This document shows, in pieces, positions 1 through 6,634 of a DNA stretch of 22,265 bases. Origin of the DNA: Bacteroidales bacterium UBA5281 (GTDB lineage Bacteria; Bacteroidota; Bacteroidia; Bacteroidales; Lentimicrobiaceae); NCBI GenBank assembly GCA_002410555.1, contig DHSR01000034.1, positions 48,293 to 70,557 of the forward strand, in the 5' to 3' direction. The notes under the pieces are model-generated. The model made no database searches and was not told the origin of the DNA. It was given only the letters and a program-made list of their open reading frames with translations. A program made the position numbers and the translations under genes. Each line of letters opens with the position of its first letter. The stretch's first letter is position 1.

Positions 1-85
1 GTTCGCAAATACTTATTTTTGTTGATGAGGTCAGGAGTTCTGCATATAGTTTTCTTCTACCCGGACTCCCATCCATGATAATTAC

Positions 86-116
86 TTGACAGGCAATTGT
101 ATTTTGCTTATCTTGC
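86..116 (+). promoter_or_regulatory. Candidate promoter of the erythromycin-esterase-family gene
   Basis: TTGACA at 86-91 and TATCTTGC at 109-116 are separated by 17 bases. This fits a housekeeping promoter and is close to the Bacteroidetes -33 TTG / -7 TAnnTTTG pattern, although the last bases of the -7 box are off. Transcription would begin near 121-124, too close to the in-frame ATG codons at 97 and 124, which supports ATG 139 as the start. A second TAnnTTTG match (TATTTTTG) lies at 14-21. Both are read from sequence only. Confidence 0.4.
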
Positions 117-138
117 CATACTTATGAATCAATCACTC

Positions 139-1431
139 ATGAAATACTTTTTAGGGTTTCTTTTAATTCTTGGCAGTATGTTTTCTTCAGCGCAAAATTT
201 TAAACAAAAAGCCATTCCTCTTGCAGGGGATGCGAGCCTGGACAGGCTGATTTCGGCGGCAGCCGATAAGGAATTGGTTTTACTGGGCGAGGCCAGTCAT
301 GGCACCCATGAATACTACTTATGGCGGGATAAGATAAGCAGGCGGCTGATATCAGAACAGGACTTCAGCTTTATTGCGGTAGAAGGCGATTTTGCCAGCT
401 TGTATCACCTCAATCGCTATGTGAAAAATTTGGATGGTGCGGCAAACTCTGCCCGGGAGGTTTTATTAAAGCTCGACCGCTGGCCAACCTGGATGTGGGC
501 CAATGAAGAGGTTGTAGCATTGGCTGAATGGCTCCGCAATCACAATGACAAATTAGCCCAGGATAAAAAAGTAGGCTTTTATGGTATGGATGTATATGAT
601 GAGTGGAATTCCAAAAAAGTGGTTTTGGATTTACTCAAAGCAAACAACCAGACCGCTTATGAATATGCAAAAGAGCAGTATAAGTGTTTCGGTCCGCACA
701 AGGGAGATAGCTGGAGATATGCTCATGCAGTGCAAGCCGGGAAAGAGGCTTGTGCAACCGCTACTAAAAATGTGGTAGAATTTATAAGAAACAATCGCAA
801 TAATTTCCCGCAACTTTCTGATGACACTTATTTTTATTTGTTACAGAACACTATCGTTGTGCAAAATGCCGAGAAGTTTTACAGGGAAAGTGTCGCATCA
901 AGAGGAGATGAATCATGGAATTCCCGGGTTCATCATATGTATGGAACCGTCAATGATTTATTAAATCTTTATGGTGCAAATTCAAAGGGAATTGTTTGGG
1001 CACACAATACGCATATTGGCGATGCGGAATATACAAGTATGCGTAACACCGGTGCGCAAAACATTGGTCAGCTTACCCGTGAAGGGTTGGGCAACGAGAA
1101 TGTTTTGCTGATCGGCTTTACTACCTATGAAGGTAAAGTTATGGCAGGCCCAAGCTGGGGTGCCCCTATGGAGGAAATGACCATTCCGCCTGCCGTTTCC
1201 AATAGCATAGAATATAAATTGAATCAAATAGATCAGGAAAGTTTTTATTTGATTTTTGATAAAGAGGATCGAAAGGAAAAAAACCTCAAGACAATGGGGC
1301 ATAGGGCAGTGGGGGTAGTCTATGATCCCAGAGGAGATAAAAGACAATTTGTGCCCACCATAGTTCCCATGCGCTACGACGCTTTGTTCTTTTTTAAAAA
1401 AACCACCGCTGTGCGGGTTTTGAAAAGGTGA
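139..1431 (+). CDS. Exported erythromycin esterase family hydrolase
   Basis: A 430-residue protein of the erythromycin esterase (Ere)/succinoglycan-biosynthesis family (PF05139). From ATG 139 it begins with a clear signal peptide (hydrophobic residues 3-17, cleavage near FSSAQ), so it probably acts in the periplasm or outside the cell. The family signature is present: GEASHG at residues 50-55 (E51, H54), VEGDF with E82, and WAHNTHIGDA with H287 and H290. The 31-residue spacing from E51 to E82 equals that between E43 and E74 in EreB. Catalytic residues are therefore intact and the length is normal. In-frame ATG codons at 97 and 124 exist, but only 139 places the signal peptide at the N-terminus. 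The substrate is unknown: many such chromosomal homologues are not macrolide-resistance enzymes, so resistance should not be assumed. The stop overlaps the start of the degraded toxin frame that follows. Confidence 0.88.
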   Translation: MKYFLGFLLILGSMFSSAQNFKQKAIPLAGDASLDRLISAAADKELVLLGEASHGTHEYYLWRDKISRRLISEQDFSFIAVEGDFASLYHLNRYVKNLDGAANSAREVLLKLDRWPTWMWANEEVVALAEWLRNHNDKLAQDKKVGFYGMDVYDEWNSKKVVLDLLKANNQTAYEYAKEQYKCFGPHKGDSWRYAHAVQAGKEACATATKNVVEFIRNNRNNFPQLSDDTYFYLLQNTIVVQNAEKFYRESVASRGDESWNSRVHHMYGTVNDLLNLYGANSKGIVWAHNTHIGDAEYTSMRNTGAQNIGQLTREGLGNENVLLIGFTTYEGKVMAGPSWGAPMEEMTIPPAVSNSIEYKLNQIDQESFYLIFDKEDRKEKNLKTMGHRAVGVVYDPRGDKRQFVPTIVPMRYDALFFFKKTTAVRVLKR

Positions 1432-1573
1432 AGCAACAACTCTACTTGGCAGATTAGCAGTTGATACCAGGTTTCAAGGACAAGGCACAGGTAAATTATT
1501 ACTAATTGACGCTTTAAAAAGATGTAATGAAACAGCTAAAACTTTAGATTCTTATGCTGGAATTGTTGATCCT
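1430..1573 (+). pseudogene. GNAT toxin fragment (TacT-like acetyltransferase, C-terminal part)
   Basis: The frame is open from 1424 with no ATG. It reads EATTLLGRLAVDTRFQGQG followed by TGKLLLIDALKRCNETAK and TLDSYAGIVDPL. This is the acetyl-CoA-binding core of the GNAT toxins of DUF1778/GNAT modules (TacT/AtaT-like): LLGRLAVD, then Q-G-x-G-x-G/A, then the helix LLLIDALKRC. Everything before the core and the usual AFYxxxGF end are missing, so it cannot be a working acetyltransferase. It directly abuts the end of the esterase gene and runs without a stop into PIN-domain sequence. It has no start codon of its own and no DUF1778-type antitoxin partner. Confidence 0.75.
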
Positions 1574-1780
1574 CTATTTGAATATATATCAGAAAAGGTA
1601 ATTGTACATACAAGTTATTCTGATTGCCTGCACATTGCGCTTGCAACAATTGTTCCGGCGGATATACTCGTAAGCTGGAATTTTCGGCATATTGTAAATA
1701 TTCAGCGAATTCGAGGTTACACTTCGATCAATATTAAAAATGGATACAAACAATTGGAGATTCGGTCACCAAGAGATTTA
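1574..1780 (+). pseudogene. PIN-domain toxin fragment (C-terminal half)
   Basis: In the same frame as the GNAT piece, about 69 codons resemble the C-terminal half of a Bacteroidetes PIN-domain ribonuclease of the VapC type. The recognisable parts are SDCLHIALATIVPADILVSW (one of the acidic metal ligands is the D of SDCLHIA), then NFRHIVNIQRIRGYTSINIK and LEIRSPRD. The N-terminal half, with the first conserved acidic residue, is absent, so nuclease activity is not expected. Such toxins normally end shortly after the LEIRSPRE-type motif. Here the frame instead continues through LMYYG into antitoxin-like sequence. Confidence 0.75.
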
Positions 1781-1945
1781 ATGTATTATGGAACGAAAAT
1801 TGAGAAAAAGTTTGATGCTGTAAAAATGGCCCGTGAAATCAAGGACAAACTGGATGCAAAATTATCCAAAATGACCAAGGAGGAGATTGTCGCGTATTTT
1901 GAGGAGCAACGAATGAAAGCCAAACGTGTTAAGCCCAGCGCCTAA
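1781..1945 (+). CDS. Orphan PIN-type antitoxin-like small protein
   Basis: From ATG 1781 this encodes 54 residues: MYYG, then KIEKKFDAVKMAREIKDKL, then SKMTKEEIVAYFEEQRM, ending in KRVKPSA. The FDAVKxxRExxDxL helix followed by KMTxEEIVxYF resembles the small antitoxins encoded beside PIN toxins in Bacteroidetes. The usual order is antitoxin then toxin, but no PIN gene follows. Instead a PIN C-terminal fragment is fused upstream in frame. The piece may be translated from ATG 1781 or may be a silent remnant. No good ribosome-binding site is visible. The TAA stop sits inside GCCTAAC. Confidence 0.5.
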   Translation: MYYGTKIEKKFDAVKMAREIKDKLDAKLSKMTKEEIVAYFEEQRMKAKRVKPSA

Positions 1946-2300
1946 CAAATTAATATAATCGTCCGGCAGAACTAAAGGTCTGTTCCATGCGTTAAAAAAC
2001 TCGTCTTAGCGGTGCTATGGTTGTGTTTTTTGCCTTGTTGGCGAACAAAATAGCTGCCTATAAATTAGTAATGTTATTCCGGAGAAGACCCTTAGTTAGA
2101 ACCTCTGCCCTAAAACTCCAGGTGGTGCAGCCAAAGGTTTATTATCACTATACCCATAAATACTCGAGACAGAAGCTTTCTTTATTAACGTTACTGTAGC
2201 TTTTATTTAAGGAAATTAAACTCTTCTATCAATTATACATTGGAAGTACAGATAATAATATCGCCCTGTTTGCATGCTTCTATTAAAAAAGTTCGTACTT

Positions 2301-2374
2301 TTAACGAAGATTCTGGTGGTGGCGAAAGTGGGATATTAAAAATGCCTGACAGTACTTAGCTTCAACCTTTGGCG
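2301..2374. repeat. Palindromic intergenic element, copy 1 (degenerate)
   Basis: This 74-bp element is homologous along its whole length to 5321-5393. Shared blocks in order are TTAAC, TTCTGsTGGyGGCGA, TGG, AAATGCC, CAG, TAGC, TCA and TTGG. About three quarters of the aligned bases are identical by eye, with one 2-base gap. Its inner stem is less perfect than in copy 2. It lies about 135 bases upstream of the next gene's start. Confidence 0.7.
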
Positions 2375-2444
2375 TTCATTTAAATCTTTCTTTTTTGCAT
2401 AAAGTATCTGATTTAAATTTAAGCCTCACCAGTCTATAAAGCAT

Positions 2445-2490
2445 AAAGCGGATATATACGCGATGTTCCGCGTATTGCAAATTGTTGGGT
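2445..2490. repeat. Palindrome followed by GTTGGG ahead of the DUF6624-like gene
   Basis: ATACGCG at 2456-2462 pairs perfectly with CGCGTAT at about 2469-2475 around a short loop, and GTTGGG follows at about 2484-2489. An ATG at 2463 lies inside the loop and is unlikely to be a start. The arrangement (palindrome, then GTTGGG, then a gene) echoes copy 2 at 5321-5393, without clear primary-sequence homology. It may be a cassette border, an operator, or an mRNA leader hairpin. Confidence 0.4.
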
Positions 2491-2510
2491 TCAATATAAA
2501 AAATAACACT

Positions 2511-3521
2511 ATGACAAATATTCGATTAACAGTTATCATTGTTTTCATTTGTATTTCGACAAGTATATTTGGGCAGATTAAAGATTTTCGACTCTATCAG
2601 GAAACAATTAATAAAGCAGAATTATATATTGTTAATGAGAATAAAATTCAGGCTTTAAACTCTTATTATAATTTACTGACCACTAGCGATGGGAACTTCT
2701 CGAAAGATATTTACAACTCACTTATACTTGCCAAAGAATTGAATCGATTTGATACTTTATTCAAATTGCTTGATTTGGTTAAAGCCAAGAATTTTGATAA
2801 TGCCTACCTGAGTGGCCTGGAAGAATTTTCAGATTTACATGAAAATGTTAAATGGCAAGAGTTCATCAATTCAAATAACAATGTTATATACATTGACACA
2901 GCATTGAGAAATAAAATTAATGATCTACACACAAGAGATCAATTTTTTAGAATTAAGGAAGGTTCATATGGAAAGTATGGCGATACCATTCGAAAAATTG
3001 ATAGCATAAATATGAATTATCTATTATCTCTTATGTCAAACGGAAGTTTACCTGGGGAAAAGGAAATTGGTGCAAGAGATTTTCGGGGTGGTCAAGGATA
3101 CGATATAGTTTTGCATCATTACATGCAAAATCGTTCGAGAAATAAAAAGTTATTAAATATCACTCCAATACTAGTAAATCAAGTTTTAGAAGGTAGAATT
3201 GAACCCAATAAATGTGCGCTTTGGTTAGAATACCAAAATGGAGAATTTATTGCCGGAGTTTTTGATGTTGCCAGAGTCAGCTATGATGGTAAAACATCTA
3301 AATACTACTCTCCTCCATACTCAAAAGAAAAGAAACTCTTAATTGATGCATATAGAAAATGGATTTATCTTGAACCTATTGAGGATTACTACAAAAAAGT
3401 ACTTTTTGTTACAAATAACGAAGACAACAATTTTAAATTCGATATCCGACTCAACACTTTCCAAATGAGTAGCGAAACAGACTTTTTTAACTACCAAACA
3501 AAGATGATTGAATTAAAATAA
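2511..3521 (+). CDS. Exported protein of unknown function, DUF6624-like C-terminal region
   Basis: A 336-residue protein with an N-terminal signal peptide from ATG 2511 (MTNIRLTVIIVFICISTSIF then GQ), so probably periplasmic or surface-exposed. Residues 20-130 are helical and repeat-like, compatible with a tetratricopeptide-type fold. Residues about 140-250 show a pattern I associate with DUF6624: RDQxFR, D-S-I-N-x-N-Y-L, a Gly-rich stretch with LPGEKEIG, then DIVLHHYMQ and an LLN...LVNQVLEGRI segment. No catalytic residues are known to me for that family. The longer reading from 2463 would remove the signal peptide from the N-terminus and begin inside a hairpin, so it was not used. Base composition is very AT-rich compared with neighbours outside 1430-5600, consistent with acquisition by transfer. 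It lies between two homologous palindromic elements together with hipBA. Confidence 0.65.
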   Translation: MTNIRLTVIIVFICISTSIFGQIKDFRLYQETINKAELYIVNENKIQALNSYYNLLTTSDGNFSKDIYNSLILAKELNRFDTLFKLLDLVKAKNFDNAYLSGLEEFSDLHENVKWQEFINSNNNVIYIDTALRNKINDLHTRDQFFRIKEGSYGKYGDTIRKIDSINMNYLLSLMSNGSLPGEKEIGARDFRGGQGYDIVLHHYMQNRSRNKKLLNITPILVNQVLEGRIEPNKCALWLEYQNGEFIAGVFDVARVSYDGKTSKYYSPPYSKEKKLLIDAYRKWIYLEPIEDYYKKVLFVTNNEDNNFKFDIRLNTFQMSSETDFFNYQTKMIELK

Positions 3522-3536
3522 ACTGCACATAATAAA

Positions 3537-3593
3537 CAGGACTTCATGTGGCCAACCCCGCACAAACATCAGGAAATACTGAATGAAGTTCTG
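3537..3593. repeat. Hairpin downstream of the DUF6624-like gene
   Basis: CAGGACTTCAT at 3537-3547 pairs with ATGAAGTTCTG at 3583-3593 (ten of eleven pairs plus one G-T). The loop is 35 bases and also holds CCAACC and GGCC pieces. There is no U-run after it, so it is not a typical terminator. It could be another, diverged gene-end palindrome like those at 2301 and 5321. Confidence 0.35.
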
Positions 3594-3720
3594 GCTTGGC
3601 TGCTATTTCTCTAGGGAGTGAGCAAGTCTAAAATCCATACATTATTAATGATTGACTTTTCCATCGGCAAGATTTTTTAGTGGATAAATGCAATTTTTGG
3701 TGCCAGAAATCGGACAAATG

Positions 3721-3751
3721 TTGTTTAATATCAACAAATACACTACTTTTG
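3721..3751 (+). promoter_or_regulatory. hipBA promoter with candidate operator
   Basis: The -7 box TACTTTTG at 3744-3751 matches the Bacteroidetes TAnnTTTG consensus, and TTG at 3721-3723 lies 20 bases upstream as the -33 box. The hipB ATG follows at 3775. An inverted repeat, TTGTT at 3721-3725 and AACAA at 3733-3737, overlaps the -33 side of the promoter. This is where a HipB-type repressor would be expected to bind for autoregulation. The promoter call is seen in the sequence; operator use is inferred. Confidence 0.55.
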
Positions 3752-3774
3752 TGGATAACATTCAACATAAAGAC

Positions 3775-4071
3775 ATGGCTGCCAAAAAACAAGTGTTGTT
3801 CCCAAAGCATCAAAAGATCATGGAACAAGTAGGTGAGAATATCAAACTGGCCAGAAAGCGCAGGAAGCTTACTACTATACAAGTAAGTGAACGGGCCGGC
3901 ATTGACAGAAGCACATTATACCAAATCGAAAAAGGGAATGGAAGCGTTTCAATGGCTGCTTATTTTAATACATTGAGGGTATTGGGATTACAGGATGATT
4001 TCCTGAAACTTGCAGCGGATGATGTATTTGGCAGAAAACTTCAGGACCTGGGTTTAATGAGTAAAAAATAA
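3775..4071 (+). CDS. hipB: HipB-like HTH antitoxin/transcriptional regulator
   Basis: A 98-residue XRE-family protein. The helix-turn-helix covers about residues 18-72: VGENIKLARKRRKLT, then VSERAGIDRSTLYQIEKG, then S-M-A-A-Y-F-N-T-L-R-V-L-G-L. HipB proteins bind and inhibit HipA kinases and repress their own operon. ATG 3775 is chosen because a consensus promoter ends at 3751 and the preceding residues (from 3688) look non-coding. The stop is followed after only 2 bases by the hipA ATG, so the two are almost surely co-transcribed and translationally coupled. The tail after the HTH (VFGRKLQDLGLMSKK) resembles the C-terminal extension of HipB proteins, which contacts the kinase. Confidence 0.85.
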   Translation: MAAKKQVLFPKHQKIMEQVGENIKLARKRRKLTTIQVSERAGIDRSTLYQIEKGNGSVSMAAYFNTLRVLGLQDDFLKLAADDVFGRKLQDLGLMSKK

Positions 4072-4073
4072 TT

Positions 4074-5324
4074 ATGTCAACTATAAAAACAGATATGCTG
4101 GTTTATGCGCATTGGTTGGGAATGAAAGACCCTAAATTGATAGGTGTGTTAAGTGCGCAGCAAGCAAAAGGCAAAAAGGCATTCAGTTTTGAATACGCTG
4201 ATGATTGGATGAAGTCCGCAGAGCAAGTATTGCTGGATCCGGATATTGGTTGGTATAAAGGACAACAATATCCGGCTGGGAAAGAGAATTTTGGAATCTT
4301 TTTCGATTCGATGCCAGATACGTGGGGGAGAACCTTGATGAAACGGCGGGCAGCACAAAAAGCGAGGGCGGAAGGTAAGGCTACACCAAATTTATACGAT
4401 ATTGATTTCTTATTAGGTGTATGCGATGAATGCAGGATGGGGGCTTTAAGATTTAAACTGGACCCTAACGGGCCATTTTTGGACAATAACCCGGAAACAC
4501 CCATTCCACCGTTGAGCAGCATTAGAGAATTGCAACATGCTGCATATATTTTGGAATCTGGTGAAGAAAACGAAGAAATAAAAAAGTGGCTTTCCATTTT
4601 GATAGCGCCCGGTTCTTCTCTGGGAGGCGCAAGGCCAAAGGCCAATGTAATTGACCAACACGGGGATTTATGGATAGCAAAGTTCCCTTCCAGGGGAGAT
4701 ACTGTTGATAAAGCAGCCTGGGAATTTTTAGCCTATAAACTGGCTTTACAAGCAGGCATAGAAATGTCAGCATCAAGAATTGAAAGAATTTCAGGAGAAT
4801 ATCATACTTTTTTCACTAAGCGGTTTGACAGACATAAAAAAGAAAGAATTCATTTCTCCAGTGCAATGACAATGACCGGCAACAATGAAGAAACAATAAA
4901 AGAAAAATCAGTAAGTTATCTGGATATTGCTGAGTTTTTACAATTTTCGGGTGCTGAGAATAAGAAAGATTTAGAGCAATTATGGAAACGAATAGTCTTT
5001 AACATTGCGCTATCCAACACGGATGATCACCTTAGAAACCATGGTTTTTTGCTATCCAAAAATGGGTGGATACTTTCTCCTGCATTTGATATTAACCCCT
5101 CAATTGATAAAAACGGACTGGCATTGAATATTGATACAGATAATAACTCCTTAGATTTTGAACTTGCAAAAGATGTGGGCGTTTTTTTTCAACTTACAAG
5201 TGCCGGAATGGACTCAATTATAAGCGATATCAGGAAAATTGTAAGCAACTGGAAGGCAATAGCTAAAGATATTGGTATCTCAAAATCAGAACAAGAGGTA
5301 ATGGCTTCAGCATTTAGATATTAA
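4074..5324 (+). CDS. hipA: HipA-family serine/threonine kinase toxin
   Basis: A full-length 416-residue HipA kinase. Visible parts: N-terminal HipA_N region (residues 1-125, including GIFFDSMPDTWGR); the Ser/Gly loop APGSSLGGARPKA at 178-190, holding candidate autophosphorylation serines; the ATP-binding lysine in LWIAKFPS (K203); the catalytic loop SNTDDHLRNHGF, with D317 and N322 matching E. coli HipA D309 and N314 by motif; and the metal-binding SPAFDINPS (D339). All catalytic residues are present, so an active kinase is expected. E. coli HipA phosphorylates glutamyl-tRNA synthetase and causes persistence; the target here is unknown. It begins 2 bases after hipB. Its TAA stop is embedded in a TTAAC motif that opens the palindromic element at 5321-5393, as if gene and repeat travel together. 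Confidence 0.92.
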   Translation: MSTIKTDMLVYAHWLGMKDPKLIGVLSAQQAKGKKAFSFEYADDWMKSAEQVLLDPDIGWYKGQQYPAGKENFGIFFDSMPDTWGRTLMKRRAAQKARAEGKATPNLYDIDFLLGVCDECRMGALRFKLDPNGPFLDNNPETPIPPLSSIRELQHAAYILESGEENEEIKKWLSILIAPGSSLGGARPKANVIDQHGDLWIAKFPSRGDTVDKAAWEFLAYKLALQAGIEMSASRIERISGEYHTFFTKRFDRHKKERIHFSSAMTMTGNNEETIKEKSVSYLDIAEFLQFSGAENKKDLEQLWKRIVFNIALSNTDDHLRNHGFLLSKNGWILSPAFDINPSIDKNGLALNIDTDNNSLDFELAKDVGVFFQLTSAGMDSIISDIRKIVSNWKAIAKDIGISKSEQEVMASAFRY

Positions 5325-5393
5325 CACCTTCTGCTGGCGGCGATAATGGAATTTTCAGAAATGCCCGCCAGCACATAGCCTCAGCCGTTGGGC
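5321..5393. repeat. Palindromic intergenic element, copy 2, at the hipA stop codon
   Basis: This 73-bp element starts at the hipA stop (TTAAC, 5321-5325) and ends with GTTGGGC at 5387-5393. TGCTGGCGG at 5332-5340 and CCGCCAGCA at 5365-5373 form a perfect 9-bp stem. It is homologous to 2301-2374. The layout (YTAAC-type left end containing the stop codon, imperfect hairpin, GTTGGGC right end) recalls integron attC sites (RYYYAAC ... GTTRRRY), though the stem pairing differs from classical attC. Confidence 0.7.
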
Positions 5394-5768
5394 AAAAAAA
5401 ATTGCAGACAGAGTATTGAATTAACCCTTAAAATTATAAAACCATAGCAAACAAGACAATTCCGGTAAAACTACACAAAAGGTCAACCCCTTCCCCAACT
5501 CCAAGAAAAAATCCTGATGCGCCAAAGCCAGGGCCAAAGACAGTTCTGGTAGTGCCACAAAAACGGACATCACCTAAGAAATAAAAGTTTGGTTATTAAG
5601 CGTGTTCAAAAAAAATAATCGGTCCAGGCTCAAACGTTTTTCATTGTAAAGAAGATTTTTGATGATAAAAACAAGAAAGAAAACCCTTGCTCCGATGTTT
5701 TTCGGGCATTCTATTTACAAAACAATTACCTCCAGAATATCCAACTCATTCAATTTTCGCTTCTTAAC
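5394..5768. other. Intergenic stretch between the palindromic element and the cupin gene
   Basis: This 375-base stretch contains the small Pro/Lys-rich frame at 5444-5584, listed separately. The remainder (5585-5768) is AT-rich and holds no convincing gene on either strand. No clear terminator hairpin was found for the minus-strand cupin gene that ends at 5769. Confidence 0.5.
5444..5584 (+). pseudogene. Small Pro/Lys-rich frame lacking an ATG start
   Basis: A 46-codon frame with ATA where ATG would be expected: if ATA were read as Met it would give MANKTIPVKLHKRSTPSP, then TPRKNPDAPKPGPKT, ending in RTSPKK and TAA. It is strongly basic and rich in proline (SPTP, APKPGPK), which does not look like random AT-rich DNA. 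The frame is open back to a stop at 5429-5431 and no ATG, GTG or TTG precedes the coding-like part. It lies 51 bases after GTTGGGC of the palindromic element, the place where a cassette gene would start. Either the start was lost by a point change, or initiation is non-standard, or this is chance. I do not recognise a family. Confidence 0.35.
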
Positions 5769-6065
5769 TTATTCGAAAAATTGAAACTCGATATCGTTGG
5801 GCATCACATGAACAGCCTTAAAATCATCCATCGCCTTAATCTGATGCTTTATTTCCGGGGGTACTATAAAGCTGTCGCCCTGTTTTAGGGAATGATCGGT
5901 GCCGGCCAATGCCAAAACACATGCTCCTTCCAATACAATGAGTACCGATTCCATGTTTGCAATATGTTTCGGCAATAGCTCTCCAGCCTTTGCTTCCATC
6001 TGTTTGGCAGTGAATTTTCCGCCTTTTGCCAGTAACTTTATTCTGGGTTTAGTGACTTTTTCCAT
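5769..6065 (-). CDS. Small cupin-domain protein
   Basis: A 98-residue single cupin (PF07883-like). From ATG 6065 it reads MEKVTKPRIKLLAKGG, with a beta-strand-rich core: residues about 25-45 (GELLPKHIANMESVLIVLEG), then LKQGDSFIVPPEIKHQIKA, where the H of IKHQI fits the second cupin motif. The first motif has PKHIA instead of the full HxHx(3-4)E metal set: one His and a Glu are visible. Metal binding is therefore possible but weaker than usual. An in-frame ATG at 6098 is a less likely start. The gene is divergent from the one at 6224, sharing a 158-base upstream region. It is probably a cytoplasmic sensor or small-molecule-binding protein; the ligand is unknown. Confidence 0.75.
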   Translation of the reverse strand: MEKVTKPRIKLLAKGGKFTAKQMEAKAGELLPKHIANMESVLIVLEGACVLALAGTDHSLKQGDSFIVPPEIKHQIKAMDDFKAVHVMPNDIEFQFFE

Positions 6066-6223
6066 GATCTGATTTTTTAAATGATGCGCGCTCTGCATAA
6101 GCAGTTGAGTACGGTTTGCCGGTTAAAAATGATGACGCTATCCAAAGTCAGGCAGCTTAATTAATTTAACAGCAGGAAAAGTTTAAAGTTTTTGAGAAGC
6201 AAAACCAATTCAAACGGAGCGGT

Positions 6224-6589
6224 ATGGATGAAAATTTCGGAAATAAAAAGAAGGGGATTTCCCAATCGAACGAATTGGAGAATAAACACGCAGTTATTAT
6301 TTATTTCAACCATGGAATTGAGCTATTGGATGAGATTTATGAATTGGAAAATGAACTTCGACGTATTGTTGAAAGAGACATCCTGGGAATATATGACGGA
6401 CATGAAGTCGCCCTGGATAATAGCGACGGATCCTTATATATGTACGGGCCCAATGCCGAATTATTATTCAAGGGAGGTCTACCGGTTTTACAAAAAACTG
6501 ATTTTTTAGATGGAGCGAAAGCCTACCTTAGATTTGGACCAATTGAGGAGGGCGTTTTAGAAATTACGGTTGACATCAAAACGAAGTGA
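6224..6589 (+). CDS. Conserved hypothetical protein, 121 residues
   Basis: A soluble acidic protein without signal peptide or membrane segment. Recognisable stretches are VIIYFNHGIELLDEIYELEN, then DILGIYDGHEVALDNSDGSL, then YMYGPNAELLFKGGLPVL, and FLDGAKAYLRFGP near the end. The pattern E-x-D-G-H-E-x-A-x-D-x-S-D-G, YMYGP-x-A-E-x-LF and A-Y-L-R-F-G-P is familiar from small conserved proteins of unknown role in many bacteria, sometimes near toxin or immunity genes. I cannot name its function. GGAG at 6214-6217 lies 6 bases before ATG 6224 and gives a good Shine-Dalgarno site, rare in this window, which fixes the start. A different frame at 6192-6509 overlaps it but shows no family features. 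Confidence 0.72.
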   Translation: MDENFGNKKKGISQSNELENKHAVIIYFNHGIELLDEIYELENELRRIVERDILGIYDGHEVALDNSDGSLYMYGPNAELLFKGGLPVLQKTDFLDGAKAYLRFGPIEEGVLEITVDIKTK

Positions 6590-6634
6590 AGGATTTGCCA
6601 ATAGATAGGGTTTCCTGTGTCCTGCCCCGAATTA

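Larger units (their letters stand above)
1946..2510. other. Long non-coding stretch between antitoxin remnant and DUF6624-like gene
   Basis: These 565 bases carry no convincing gene. A 60-codon frame at 2017-2199 shows no recognisable motif. The stretch holds two palindromic elements, listed separately at 2301-2374 and 2445-2490. GCCTAAC at 1939-1945 and GCGTTAAAA near 1988 loosely resemble the outer boxes of an integron attC site, but the stem between them is poor. The region looks like decayed accessory DNA. Confidence 0.5.

Noticed and set aside
139..1431. Macrolide resistance gene
   Set aside because: Catalytic motifs of the family are present, but chromosomal homologues in Bacteroidota often have other substrates and nothing here shows resistance.
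2017..2199. 60-codon frame in the gap after the antitoxin remnant
   Set aside because: No family motif, no promoter or ribosome-binding site, composition like non-coding DNA.
2463..2510. ATG 2463 as start of the DUF6624-like protein
   Set aside because: It lies in the loop of a palindrome and would put 16 residues before the signal peptide.
3688..3774. Longer hipB reading from 3688
   Set aside because: The extra residues span the promoter and candidate operator; ATG 3775 fits family length.
4103..4776. Several minus-strand frames inside hipA
   Set aside because: Shadows of the hipA coding strand without recognisable protein features.
6192..6509. Overlapping plus-strand frame at the 121-residue gene
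   Set aside because: Wrong frame relative to the conserved protein with a GGAG site; no family features.
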